Shown here: in pieces, positions 1 through 6,904 of the stretch | Layout of the letters: each line of letters begins with the position of its first letter | Position numbering within the stretch: position 1 is the stretch's first letter | Origin: Paracoccaceae bacterium | GTDB taxonomy: Bacteria > Pseudomonadota > Alphaproteobacteria > Rhodobacterales > Rhodobacteraceae | Assembly (NCBI GenBank): GCA_016937725.1 | Contig: JAFGVZ010000129.1 | Location: 1-9,056, forward strand | Direction: 5' to 3' | DNA length: 9,056 nucleotides | The notes under the pieces: generated by a model | What the model was told of the DNA's origin: nothing | The model's input: only the letters and a program-made list of their open reading frames with translations | Database searches by the model: none | Program-made: the position numbers and the translations under genes

Positions 1-606
1 CCGCCCAGCTTGTTCGATGCCTATGCGATAACCGGCTATTTCAGCGCCCTTCTGGGCAATGACGAGAAGATCGCCATGACCCAGGGCTGGCTTCGCGACG
101 CAACCGCGCTGGCAGAGGAAGAAGGCCGCGCGCAAGGGCTGTCGGGTGCGGAACTGGCCGCTTTTGCCCAAAGCCGCGCACATGACATCTTGCGCCCGCG
201 CATGATCGCGGAACTGCGCGATGGCAGCATCAGCGGCGACCGGCGCAACAGCGTGGCGTATTTTCTGGACACTGACCTGCCCTATCATCGCGCCGTGGCC
301 GACCGTTGGGGGCTGGATCTGGTCGCCTATGAGGGCGGCACGCACCTGGTCGGCGTCGGCCCGCATATGCAGGATGAGGCACTCAACGCGCTGTTCATAG
401 ACGTGAATTATTCTGAAGGGATGGCAGAGCTTTACACCATGTTGCTAGAGGGCTGGGTGCGTGGTGGCGGCGGTCTGTTCGCCCATTTCACCGATATTCG
501 CGCCCCCGGCCGCTGGGGCAGTTTCGGCGCGTTGCGCCACCTGACCGACCAGAACCCGCGCTGGGATGCCTTGGTCAGTTTCGACCCCACACAGGTTGCG
601 CGATGA
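1..606 (+). CDS. C-terminal part of an unrecognised protein with a YEGGTH motif (5' end outside window)
   Basis: The reading frame is open from the first base to a TGA at 604-606, so this is the 3' part of a longer gene. The TTG at 10 has no convincing ribosome binding site and is unlikely to be the start. About 201 residues are visible. Notable parts are a Trp-rich, soluble C-terminal region, the motif VAYEGGTHLVGVG near visible residues 106-118, and later MAELYTMLLEGW and FAHFTDI. No membrane segment is visible. The YEGG-T/Q-H pattern reminds me of large secreted carbohydrate-active or cellulose-binding-type bacterial proteins, where such a Glu could be catalytic; this is a weak recollection, not a family assignment. 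The stop codon overlaps the start of the glycosyltransferase gene (ATGA), so the two are translationally coupled. That fits a role in making or trimming a surface polysaccharide, by inference only. Confidence 0.75.
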   Translation, partial: PPSLFDAYAITGYFSALLGNDEKIAMTQGWLRDATALAEEEGRAQGLSGAELAAFAQSRAHDILRPRMIAELRDGSISGDRRNSVAYFLDTDLPYHRAVADRWGLDLVAYEGGTHLVGVGPHMQDEALNALFIDVNYSEGMAELYTMLLEGWVRGGGGLFAHFTDIRAPGRWGSFGALRHLTDQNPRWDALVSFDPTQVAR

Positions 607-1436
607 GCATTGTCATCTCGATCATCATCCCCGCCAATAACGAGGCGCGTTATATCGGCCAATGTCTGGCCGCGCTGCTGGACAGCGACCCGGTGCCGGG
701 CCACGCGCTGGAACTGATCGTTGTCGCCAATGGCTGCACCGATGACACCGTCAAGGTGGCCCGCCGCTACGAGATGCCCGCGCGCGAACGTGGTTGGGTG
801 CTGAAAGTGCAGGAGTTAAAGGAAGGGTCCAAGATCAAGGCGCTGAATGCCGGCGATGTCGCCGCGATCGGGCGCTACCGGGTTTATCTGGATGCCGATG
901 TGCGCGTGTCGCGCCCGCTGCTGGGCCAGTTGGTCGATGTTTTGGACCGCAGCACGGCGCTTTACGCCACGGGCACACCACACATTGCACCACCCGAAAG
1001 CCGCCTGACCCGCCTCTATGCCCGGTTTTGGCAAAGCGTGCCGTTCAACCGCAGCCATGCGCCGGGATACGGGCTATTTGCCGTCAATGCCGCCGGGCGC
1101 GCGCGCTGGGGAAAATTCCCGCATGTGATTGCCGATGACACCTTCGTGCGGCTGCAATTCAGCCCCGATGAACGTGTGCAGGTGCCGGCAAGCTACACAT
1201 GGCCCATGGTCGAGGGGGTGATGCGCCTTGTGCGGGTGCGCCGCAGACAAGACCAAGGCACGGCGGAAATCGCAGCGCGCTTCCCCGAATTGATGCAGAA
1301 TGAGGGCAAAGAGCGCCCCGATATTCTGGCCCTTGCCAAAGCAGACCCAACCGGGTTCGCGGTCTATGCATTCGTGGCGCTTATGGTGCGCGCGGGCAAA
1401 CCCTTGGCAGGCAAGGAATGGTCACGCGGGCGCTGA
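603..1436 (+). CDS. Family 2 glycosyltransferase (GT-A fold)
   Basis: A 277-residue protein that should transfer a sugar from a nucleotide-sugar donor to a glycan or lipid acceptor on the cytoplasmic side. The order of motifs is that of GT2 enzymes: the N-terminal strand SIIIPANNEA (residues 6-15), VVANGCTDDT (40-49) for the nucleotide pocket, KEGSKIKALNAG (73-84), the metal-binding DAD (97-99) and an acidic ADD (177-179) in the acceptor or catalytic region. There is no transmembrane helix, so it is probably soluble or peripherally attached. The ATG at 603 overlaps the upstream stop as ATGA, which supports this start and coupled expression. The 3' end overlaps trpF, on the other strand, by 15 bp. 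Donor and acceptor cannot be read from the sequence. An exopolysaccharide or cell-surface role is inferred from the family and from the upstream partner. Confidence 0.9.
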   Translation: MSIVISIIIPANNEARYIGQCLAALLDSDPVPGHALELIVVANGCTDDTVKVARRYEMPARERGWVLKVQELKEGSKIKALNAGDVAAIGRYRVYLDADVRVSRPLLGQLVDVLDRSTALYATGTPHIAPPESRLTRLYARFWQSVPFNRSHAPGYGLFAVNAAGRARWGKFPHVIADDTFVRLQFSPDERVQVPASYTWPMVEGVMRLVRVRRRQDQGTAEIAARFPELMQNEGKERPDILALAKADPTGFAVYAFVALMVRAGKPLAGKEWSRGR

Positions 1437-2078
1437 GGCGCGCGCAGCATCCACGAAGGCCGCCATGCGGGCCGCATCTTTCACGCCCGGAGCGCTTTCC
1501 ACGCCGGAAGACACATCCACCTGCCGCGCGCCTGTCAGACGGATCGCTTCGGCCACGTTATCAGGCGTCAGCCCGCCCGCCAACATCCACGGCCTGTTCC
1601 AGTCACGGCCTGCGATCAGCCTCCAGTCAAAGGCCAGACCGTTGCCGCCGGGCAGATCAGCCCCTTCGGCAGGTTTGGCATCGACCAAGATCTGGTCGGC
1701 CACGCTTTCATAATGTGCCAGTTTGACCAAGTCGGCGGCAGTTGAAATTCCCACCGCTTTCATCACCGGCAGGCCATAGCGGGCGCGGATGTCTGACACG
1801 CGCGCAGGCGTCTCTGCCCCGTGAAGCTGAAGCATATCCACCGGCAGGTCTGCCAAAATTGTATCCAGAGTGGCGTCATCGGGATTAACGACAAGCGCGA
1901 CCTTGGCCAGCCCGATCGGGGCTGCCAGCGCCAGCGCGCGCGCGCGCGGTAATGTCAGATGGCGCGGGGATTTTGGAAAGAAAACAAATCCCGCATAGCT
2001 GGCACCCGCCTGTGCGGCATGGGCTAAATCCTGCGGGCTGGTCAGCCCGCAGATTTTGACGCGTGTGCTCAGGGGCAT
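1422..2078 (-). CDS. trpF: Phosphoribosylanthranilate isomerase
   Basis: Catalyses the Amadori rearrangement of N-(5-phosphoribosyl)anthranilate to CdRP, the third step of tryptophan synthesis, in the cytoplasm. The 218-residue length and TIM-barrel motifs are typical: VKICG with catalytic Cys10, GFVFFPKSPR (30-39), LQLHG (83-87), ILVDAKP with general-acid Asp133, the phosphate-binding GGNG (144-147) and AGG (167-169), and VDVSSGVE (187-194). The ATG at 2078 was chosen because the protein then starts, as family members do, a few residues before KICG. An in-frame upstream ATG at 2141 would add 21 unrelated residues overlapping the preceding gene. The start lies 7 bp after the LapA-domain stop with only a weak Shine-Dalgarno, so translation is probably coupled. 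I recall trpB usually following in relatives; here a convergent glycosyltransferase follows instead. Confidence 0.96.
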   Translation of the reverse strand: MPLSTRVKICGLTSPQDLAHAAQAGASYAGFVFFPKSPRHLTLPRARALALAAPIGLAKVALVVNPDDATLDTILADLPVDMLQLHGAETPARVSDIRARYGLPVMKAVGISTAADLVKLAHYESVADQILVDAKPAEGADLPGGNGLAFDWRLIAGRDWNRPWMLAGGLTPDNVAEAIRLTGARQVDVSSGVESAPGVKDAARMAAFVDAARASAPA

Positions 2079-2085
2079 GGCGGGC

Positions 2086-2442
2086 TTATTTCGCGTCCAG
2101 CACAGCCAGAACGTCGTCTTTCTGGGCAACGCTCGGTGCAACTTTTTCCAGCTTCGACACGTCGCTTTCCAGTGCCGCGACCCGGCGGCGCAGGCGCGCG
2201 GCTTCGGCGCGGTAGCTATGCTCGCGCAGCCATTCCCAGATAAAGCCCAACATCAACCCCAAGCCGATGGCCAAGCCCAACAAAATGAACAGCGGCAGGC
2301 CAAAGCCGAAATTGAACCCGATCAGGTTGCCGATGGTTTCCGGGAAAAGCTGCACCGTCACGATCTCTCGGTTCGCCAAGGCGATCGTCGCCAACAAAAC
2401 CGCCAGCACAGCCGAAAGGCCGATTCGCAGATAAGCCATCAT
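2086..2442 (-). CDS. LapA-domain (DUF1049) inner-membrane protein
   Basis: A small 118-residue membrane protein of the LapA/YciS type. The E. coli homologue works with LapB (YciM) in controlling lipopolysaccharide synthesis; whether that role holds here is inferred. The layout is diagnostic: a first hydrophobic helix at about residues 4-23, the conserved NREIVTVQLFP segment after it, a second helix at about 46-69 rich in Gly and Leu, then a cytoplasmic charged tail (about 72-103) with heptad-like Arg/Ala/Leu/Glu spacing that should form a coiled coil. The gene follows ihfB by 5 bp, and its GAGGAG ribosome binding site (2451-2456) lies over the ihfB stop codon. The spacing of 8 nt favours the first of two consecutive ATG codons. 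It belongs to the ihfB–trpF operon. No lapB homologue is in the window. Confidence 0.88.
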   Translation of the reverse strand: MMAYLRIGLSAVLAVLLATIALANREIVTVQLFPETIGNLIGFNFGFGLPLFILLGLAIGLGLMLGFIWEWLREHSYRAEAARLRRRVAALESDVSKLEKVAPSVAQKDDVLAVLDAK

Positions 2443-2447
2443 GGGGA

Positions 2448-2735
2448 TTACTCCTCGATACCGTTGAGCCGGTCGCGCAGAAGCTTTCCGGTCTTGAAAA
2501 AGGGAACGGCCTTTTCGGCCACGTCAACGCTTTCGCCCGTGCGCGGGTTACGCCCTGTGCGCGCATCGCGCTTCTTGACGGAAAACGCGCCAAAACCGCG
2601 CAATTCCACGCGTTCACCGCGCGCCAAGGCTTCGGTGATCTCGTCGAAAATCGTGGCGACAATGCGCTCCACATCGCGCTGAAACAGGTGTGGGTTTTCT
2701 TCCGCGATTTTCTGGATCAGTTCCGACCGGATCAT
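2448..2735 (-). CDS. ihfB: Integration host factor, beta subunit
   Basis: A 95-residue nucleoid protein that pairs with IHF alpha, encoded elsewhere, to bend DNA sharply at specific sites, affecting transcription, replication and recombination. The sequence matches the HU/IHF family from end to end: MIRSELIQKIAEENPHL at the N-terminus, GERVELRGFGAF (40-51) with the Glu and Arg (44 and 46) that contact DNA in E. coli IhfB, the beta-arm RNPRTG (62-67) whose Pro64 should intercalate into DNA, and VPFFKTGKLLRDR near the end. The E-L-R arrangement and the MIRSELI start indicate beta rather than alpha or HU. The ATG at 2735 has a strong GGGGGAAG site about 5 nt upstream and gives the family length. 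A longer frame from 2810 adds 25 residues with no family match. It sits 115 bp downstream of the TRAP permease on the same strand. Confidence 0.96.
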   Translation of the reverse strand: MIRSELIQKIAEENPHLFQRDVERIVATIFDEITEALARGERVELRGFGAFSVKKRDARTGRNPRTGESVDVAEKAVPFFKTGKLLRDRLNGIEE

Positions 2736-2850
2736 CCAACTTCCCCCGCAAACCCGCGCTTTGATTGCGCTTTTGCGCTCTGTATAGCCAAAAGGACGCG
2801 GCAAGGCCATAGAAACCGTCAGTGCCGCGCCAAGCTTGGTGAATTGCCGC
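2736..2850 (-). promoter_or_regulatory. Leader of ihfB with possible -10 and small hairpin
   Basis: This 115-bp gap between the TRAP permease stop and ihfB holds the GGGGGAAG ribosome binding site next to the start. On the minus strand there is a TATACA (2781-2786) that could be a -10 element, but no convincing -35 lies 16-18 bp upstream. Just after it is a 4-bp GCGC stem with a four-base A loop (2767-2778). I see no stem followed by a T run, so read-through from the TRAP genes into ihfB is not excluded. An independent promoter is expected for a nucleoid protein gene but is only weakly visible. Confidence 0.3.
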
Positions 2851-5490
2851 CTAAAAGGCCGGTTGGGTCTGCCGCCGCTTTTGCAGCATGATCACAAATC
2901 CAAGCAACAACAGTGCCGGGATGAAGAAGATCTGCTGCGGCAAGCGGTCGGCCTCGCGGGAAACGGTCACGATCTGCACCTGTTGATCCGCGTAGAAGTC
3001 AAATTCTGCCAGCTTTTCTTGGTAGGGCGTGCCGAACATTGGCTCGTCCATGGCAAGGCCATCTTCAGAGGGCAGAAGGAACAAGCCGGTGTTGGCCAAG
3101 CGCTGGTCGGGCGCTGAGTCATCGACGATCAGGCGCAACGTGGTCGAGCGCAGCTCTCCGGTGTTGAAATCCGGGCCTTCGATATAAAGTCGCAGTTCAT
3201 CCCCCGCATCGGCGGCGGTCAACAAATCTTCGAACTGGGTGCCGGGCATGTCTTGGAACGGCGGCTGGATGCGGTCCAGCCAGAAGTTCGGCACAAACAG
3301 CGTGAACGCCACCAAAAGAAGCGCCGCCGATTCCCACAGCTTCGAGCGCGCCAAGAAATAGCCCTGCGTCGCAGCGGCGAATAGCAGCATGGCGAAAGTG
3401 GCGATGATGAAGATGAACACCGCCTGCAAAATGCCCGCCGCTGTGCCCAGATCCACGCCATACAAGATGAGCGTCGGGTTATAGATGAACAAGAACGGCA
3501 GCGCGAGCGTGCGCAGGCTGTAGAAGAACGCCGTGAAACCGGTCTTGATCGGGTCGCCCCCCGACACGGCGGCTGCGGCAAAACTGGCCAAGCCCACGGG
3601 CGGTGTGACATCTGCCATCAGGCCGAAATAGAACACGAACAGATGCGCCGCGATCAACGGCACGATCAGCCCCTCTGACGCGCCCAGCGTGACCACGACC
3701 GTGGCCATCAGCGATGACACGACGATGTAATTGGCGGTCGTCGGCAGCCCCAGCCCCAACACGAGTGAGAAGAAGCCCACCAGCAGCAGCATCAGAAACA
3801 GGTTGCCCATGGACAGAAGTTCCACCAGCCCAGCCAGTTCGGTGCCGATGGGCGTGCGCGTGACGGTCGCCACGATGATACCCGCCGCGCCTGTTGCCAC
3901 CGCAATGCCGATCATGTTGCGCGCGCCCGCGATCATGCCTTCAATCAGGTCGGTGAACCCCGCGCTCAGATGAGCCATGAAGTTGCCCTCGCCGCGCAGC
4001 ATAGCCTTGATCGGGCGCTGGGTAAGCATGATGAACAGCATCATCAACACCGCGAAATAGGCCGATTTCGAGGGCGATTGCCGTTCCACCATCAGGAACC
4101 AGACCAGAACGATGATGGGCAGCAGGTAATGCAGCCCGGTCGGAAAGACCTCGTTCATCTTGGGCAGCTTGACCTCTTCGGCATTGGGGTCGTCCATTTC
4201 CAACTCGGGCTGTTTCGCAGAGACCCACAGGCATGCAAAATAGATCGCGCCCAAAGCAAGAAGGATCACAAGGCTGGAAATACCCGGTGCCGCGGCCCGC
4301 AACCCGTTCACGCCCAAGATGACACCGTAAAACACCGCACCCGCGCCGACAAAGCCAATAGCGACCTTGCCCAGCATGACCAGAAGCGACCCGCCTTCGC
4401 CGAGCGCCGGGATACCATTGCGCAACGCTTCAAGGTGCACGATGTAGATCAGTGCGATGTAGGAGATGATCGCCGGAATGAAGGCGTGTTTGATAACCTC
4501 TAGATAAGAAATCCCGACAAATTCCACCATCAAAAAGGCCGCGGCCCCCATGACCGGCGGCATGATTTGCCCGTTCACCGACGCCGACACCTCGACCGCG
4601 CCCGCTTTTTCGCTGGAAAAGCCCACACGTTTCATCAGCGGAATGGTAAAGGTGCCGGTGGTGACCACATTGGCGATGGAAGAGCCCGAAATCAGCCCCG
4701 TCGCGCCCGACCCGACAACTGCCGCCTTGGCAGGGCCGCCACGCAGATGCCCCAAGCCCGCGAAGGCCAGCTTTATGAAGTAATTGCCCGCGCCTGCCTT
4801 ATCCAGCAAAGCGCCGAACAGCACGAACAGGAACACGAAGGCCGTCGACACGCCCAAGGGAATGCCGAACACCCCTTCGGTGGACAGCCATTGCGTGTTG
4901 ATGATCGCGTCGAAAGACCGCCCCTCATGCGCGATCAGGTCCGGGATCAGCCAACCTGTGCCGAAATAGCTGTAGGCCAGAAAGATGCCGCCGACGATGG
5001 TCAGGGCAGGCCCCAGCGCACGGCGCGAGGCCTCCAACATCAGCACCAGACCGACAACACCTACCCAAATCTGCGTTTGCGTCGGGAGGCCCGAACGCGC
5101 GGTGTCGGAAATCTCGCGCGAAAACCACAAAACGTAAAACGCGCAGCCCCCCGCCACGATAGCCATGATCCAGTCCAAGATTGGGATATGCTTGCGCGGA
5201 GAGTTCTTGAACGCTGGATAGGCCAGAAACGCCAGAAACAGCGCGAAGGCCAGATGCATGGGCCGGGTCTGGTCCGACCCGATCACCCGCGCGCCGGGAA
5301 TATATTGCGCGAACTGGAATTGCAGATCCGCGATCCAGACCTGAAATACCGACCACAGGAACGCGACCGACGCGATCAGCAGGGCCACGTTGCGATTGGT
5401 CGGCTCGCGCCCGCCAGAATCGGTGCTGGCCACAAGATCCTGCAACTCTTCGTCGGAAAAGCGGCGTTCAGTGTCTGGCGTTTGCGACAT
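2851..5490 (-). CDS. TRAP transporter fused permease (DctQM-like, 4TM/12TM) with C-terminal DUF3394-like domain
   Basis: An 879-residue inner-membrane protein joining the small and large TRAP permease subunits in one chain, the form that works with TAXI receptors to import organic anions using an ion gradient. Residues 1-34 are charged and cytoplasmic. Several hydrophobic helices from 35 to about 180 form the small-subunit part. The large-subunit part contains GSGATGLISGSSIANVVTTG (260-279), VNGQIMPPVMGAAAF (305-319), GLGLPTTANYIVVSSL (579-594) and MADVTPPVGLASF (625-637), hallmarks of the DctM core. Residues 717-738 and 853-869 are further helices that flank a soluble, acidic region (739-852) resembling DUF3394, a domain I know at the end of fused TRAP permeases; its role is unknown. 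The ATG at 5490 has a G-rich site (GGGGGATGG) a few bases upstream. The receptor gene lies 94 bp upstream in the same operon. The substrate cannot be read from the sequence. Confidence 0.94.
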   Translation of the reverse strand: MSQTPDTERRFSDEELQDLVASTDSGGREPTNRNVALLIASVAFLWSVFQVWIADLQFQFAQYIPGARVIGSDQTRPMHLAFALFLAFLAYPAFKNSPRKHIPILDWIMAIVAGGCAFYVLWFSREISDTARSGLPTQTQIWVGVVGLVLMLEASRRALGPALTIVGGIFLAYSYFGTGWLIPDLIAHEGRSFDAIINTQWLSTEGVFGIPLGVSTAFVFLFVLFGALLDKAGAGNYFIKLAFAGLGHLRGGPAKAAVVGSGATGLISGSSIANVVTTGTFTIPLMKRVGFSSEKAGAVEVSASVNGQIMPPVMGAAAFLMVEFVGISYLEVIKHAFIPAIISYIALIYIVHLEALRNGIPALGEGGSLLVMLGKVAIGFVGAGAVFYGVILGVNGLRAAAPGISSLVILLALGAIYFACLWVSAKQPELEMDDPNAEEVKLPKMNEVFPTGLHYLLPIIVLVWFLMVERQSPSKSAYFAVLMMLFIMLTQRPIKAMLRGEGNFMAHLSAGFTDLIEGMIAGARNMIGIAVATGAAGIIVATVTRTPIGTELAGLVELLSMGNLFLMLLLVGFFSLVLGLGLPTTANYIVVSSLMATVVVTLGASEGLIVPLIAAHLFVFYFGLMADVTPPVGLASFAAAAVSGGDPIKTGFTAFFYSLRTLALPFLFIYNPTLILYGVDLGTAAGILQAVFIFIIATFAMLLFAAATQGYFLARSKLWESAALLLVAFTLFVPNFWLDRIQPPFQDMPGTQFEDLLTAADAGDELRLYIEGPDFNTGELRSTTLRLIVDDSAPDQRLANTGLFLLPSEDGLAMDEPMFGTPYQEKLAEFDFYADQQVQIVTVSREADRLPQQIFFIPALLLLGFVIMLQKRRQTQPAF

Positions 5491-5521
5491 GGTCCATCCC
5501 CCGGTTCACTTATATCTCTTG

Positions 5522-5562
5522 GCGCGTCATCCGCGCACCATGGCCCCGATGCAGGGCCATGG
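5522..5562 (-). other. Two adjacent stem-loops between receptor and permease genes
   Basis: In the 94-bp gap between the TAXI receptor stop and the permease start there is a perfect 9-bp inverted repeat: CCATGGCCC at 5538-5546 and GGGCCATGG at 5554-5562, with a 7-nt loop. One base away lies a 5-bp stem (GCGCG at 5522-5526, CGCGC at 5532-5536) with a 5-nt loop. Neither is followed by a T run on the minus strand, so they are not a classical intrinsic terminator. By analogy with hairpins downstream of other binding-protein genes, they may protect the 3' end of the receptor mRNA or limit permease expression, giving more receptor than permease. The repeat is seen directly; the function is inferred. 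Confidence 0.55.
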
Positions 5563-5584
5563 CGATGTTTTGGCGATTGCCCGA

Positions 5585-6553
5585 TTACTCCATCAGGCCC
5601 GCTTCGCGGTAATAGCGTGCCGCACCGTCATGGATCGGGGCGGAATTGCCGTCGGTGACCATGGTGCCCGGGTCCAGAATGGCCAGCGCCGGGTGCAGAG
5701 ACTTGAACTGGTCCAGATTCTCGAAAATCGCCTTGACGACGTTATACATCACGTCATCCGACACGGCGGTCGAGGACACGAAAGTCGCGCCCACGCCGAA
5801 GGTGGTCACGTCTTCTGCGTTGCCGCGATACATGCCGCCGGGGATGGTCGCCATGCGGTAATAGGGGCGATCTGCCACCAACCCGCGAATGGCGTCGTTA
5901 TCCACGTTCACCAGCACGGTATCGCAAGCGGTGGTCGCTTCCTGAATGGCGCCCGAGGGGTGGCCAACGGTGTAGATGATCGCGTCCACATTGTTGTCGC
6001 AGAGCGCCAGCGACTGCTCGGCGGGCGGAAGTTCCGTGGCTTGCGCGAAGGTGTCGGTGGTCCAGCCCATCGCCTCCATCACCACATCCATCGTCCCGCG
6101 CTGGCCGGAACCGGGGTTGCCGATATTCACGCGCTTGCCGGCGAGGTCCTCGAAATTTGTGATGCCCGCATCGGCGCGTGCGACCACGGTGAACGGCTCT
6201 GGGTGCAGCGAGAACACCGCGCGCAGGTCTTCGAACGCGCCGGTTTCCTCAAAGCTGGACGTGCCGTTGAACGCGTGGAACTGCCAGTCCGACTGCGCCA
6301 CGCCGAATTCCAGCTCGCCCGAGCGGATGGCGTTGATGTTGAAGATCGACCCGCCGGTCGATTCCACGCCGCAGCGGATGCCATGCTCGGCCCGGTCACG
6401 GTTGACCAGACGGCAGATCGCGCCGCCTGCGGGGTAATACACGCCCGTCACACCGCCGGTGCCGATGGAGATAAAAGTCTGGTCCTGCGCCATGGCGGCA
6501 CCGCTGATCGCGGTGGCGAAAGCGAAAACGCCGGCTGTAAGTTGCTTGTTCAT
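5585..6553 (-). CDS. TAXI-family TRAP transporter solute-binding protein
   Basis: The periplasmic receptor that captures the substrate and delivers it to the fused permease encoded 94 bp downstream. The 322-residue protein begins with a Sec signal peptide (basic MNKQL, hydrophobic stretch at residues 5-20, cleavage after AMA at about residue 22, mature N-terminus QDQTF). The mature part has the TAXI hallmarks: SIGTGGVTGVYYPAGGAIC (about 28-46), then ESTGGSIFNINAIRSGELEFG and VAQSD, as in the glutamate/glutamine-binding T. thermophilus relative; LAGKRVNIGNPGSGQRGT and the AIIYTVGHPSG region follow. Length is normal for the family. Two ATG codons are adjacent (6556 and 6553). The GGAGG at 6559-6563 is 2 nt from the first and 5 nt from the second, so the second is preferred. 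The ligand is not determinable; TAXI receptors are known or proposed to bind glutamate or other carboxylates. Confidence 0.94.
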   Translation of the reverse strand: MNKQLTAGVFAFATAISGAAMAQDQTFISIGTGGVTGVYYPAGGAICRLVNRDRAEHGIRCGVESTGGSIFNINAIRSGELEFGVAQSDWQFHAFNGTSSFEETGAFEDLRAVFSLHPEPFTVVARADAGITNFEDLAGKRVNIGNPGSGQRGTMDVVMEAMGWTTDTFAQATELPPAEQSLALCDNNVDAIIYTVGHPSGAIQEATTACDTVLVNVDNDAIRGLVADRPYYRMATIPGGMYRGNAEDVTTFGVGATFVSSTAVSDDVMYNVVKAIFENLDQFKSLHPALAILDPGTMVTDGNSAPIHDGAARYYREAGLME

Positions 6554-6556
6554 CAT

Positions 6557-6904
6557 ATCCTCCAGATTGAGTGCGCCACCACTGAGCGGGCGGCTTCAAG
6601 GCGCGCGGATGGCGGGATTTCCCCTGCGACCATGCGCCCCATGGAGTAAGAGGACGACGCTGCGCCGCGAGAGTCAAGCGGGACGGCTTAAAAAACAGGC
6701 GGTTTACCTTGGGTCAGCCCGGTTCGACGCCCCTGCCCGTTTGCGCGCCAGAGTAGCAGTGCCGTAGCGGGCGGTGGCGCTGCTATTGAAAACATCACCC
6801 ATAGCTTTCGGCCCAGAGCCGACATTCGACCATGCTGCATCGGACGCCCGCAACGAGCCTTGAGCGGATTGTAAAGTTCCACCTCTAGCGCCGGACTAGT
6901 CTTT
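6557..6904. other. Gene-poor stretch upstream of the TRAP operon
   Basis: I find no supported gene in these 348 bp; the short frames here have no ribosome binding site and no family likeness. The part nearest the receptor gene probably holds the TRAP operon promoter, listed separately. The middle has an imperfect 10-bp inverted repeat, TAGCAGTGCC (6754-6763) and GGCGCTGCTA (6776-6785), with one mismatch and a 12-nt loop. Further right is a 5-bp repeat, TCGGC (6808-6812) and GCCGA (6818-6822), in a segment reading AATGTCGGCTCTGGGCCG on the minus strand. That segment resembles short sequences I recall scattered between genes of other alphaproteobacteria. None of these stems is followed by a T run, so no terminator for the orphan gene is evident. 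Confidence 0.6.
6630..6677 (-). promoter_or_regulatory. Candidate promoter and dyad for the TRAP operon
   Basis: The minus strand has TTGACT at 6672-6677, five of six bases of the consensus -35. At normal spacing the -10 candidate is poor (TCCTCT or CCTCTT, 6648-6654), so the call is tentative. Where transcription would begin lies an inverted repeat, CCATG (6630-6634) and CATGG (6640-6644), with a 5-bp centre; this is a plausible place for a repressor to bind. No regulator gene is adjacent. The implied leader is about 90 nt. Confidence 0.3.

Noticed and set aside
1934..1946. A 13-bp alternating GC run in trpF, with possible Z-DNA or slippage
   Set aside because: It encodes normal Ala/Arg/Leu residues in a helix of TrpF and is expected by chance in such GC-rich coding DNA; the frame is intact.
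2078..2141. An N-terminal extension of trpF from the upstream ATG at 2141
   Set aside because: The 21 extra residues lie in the 3' end of the LapA-domain gene, have no family match, and the ATG at 2078 gives a normal TrpF start.
4567..5658. A 363-codon plus-strand frame opposite the TRAP permease
   Set aside because: Its composition (many Arg, Gln, His, Pro) is typical of antisense shadow frames in GC-rich DNA, and the opposite strand encodes a clear TRAP permease.
5390..6649. A 419-codon open frame on the plus strand opposite the receptor gene and the start of the permease gene
   Set aside because: It is the complement of two well-supported genes, is rich in His and Arg as expected of a high-GC shadow frame, spans their intergenic gap and shows no family motif.
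6690..6720. A T6 run on the minus strand that might be an intrinsic terminator
   Set aside because: The bases just before the run form only a 3-bp stem with an implausibly short loop, and the position is over 200 bp after the nearest upstream stop codon.
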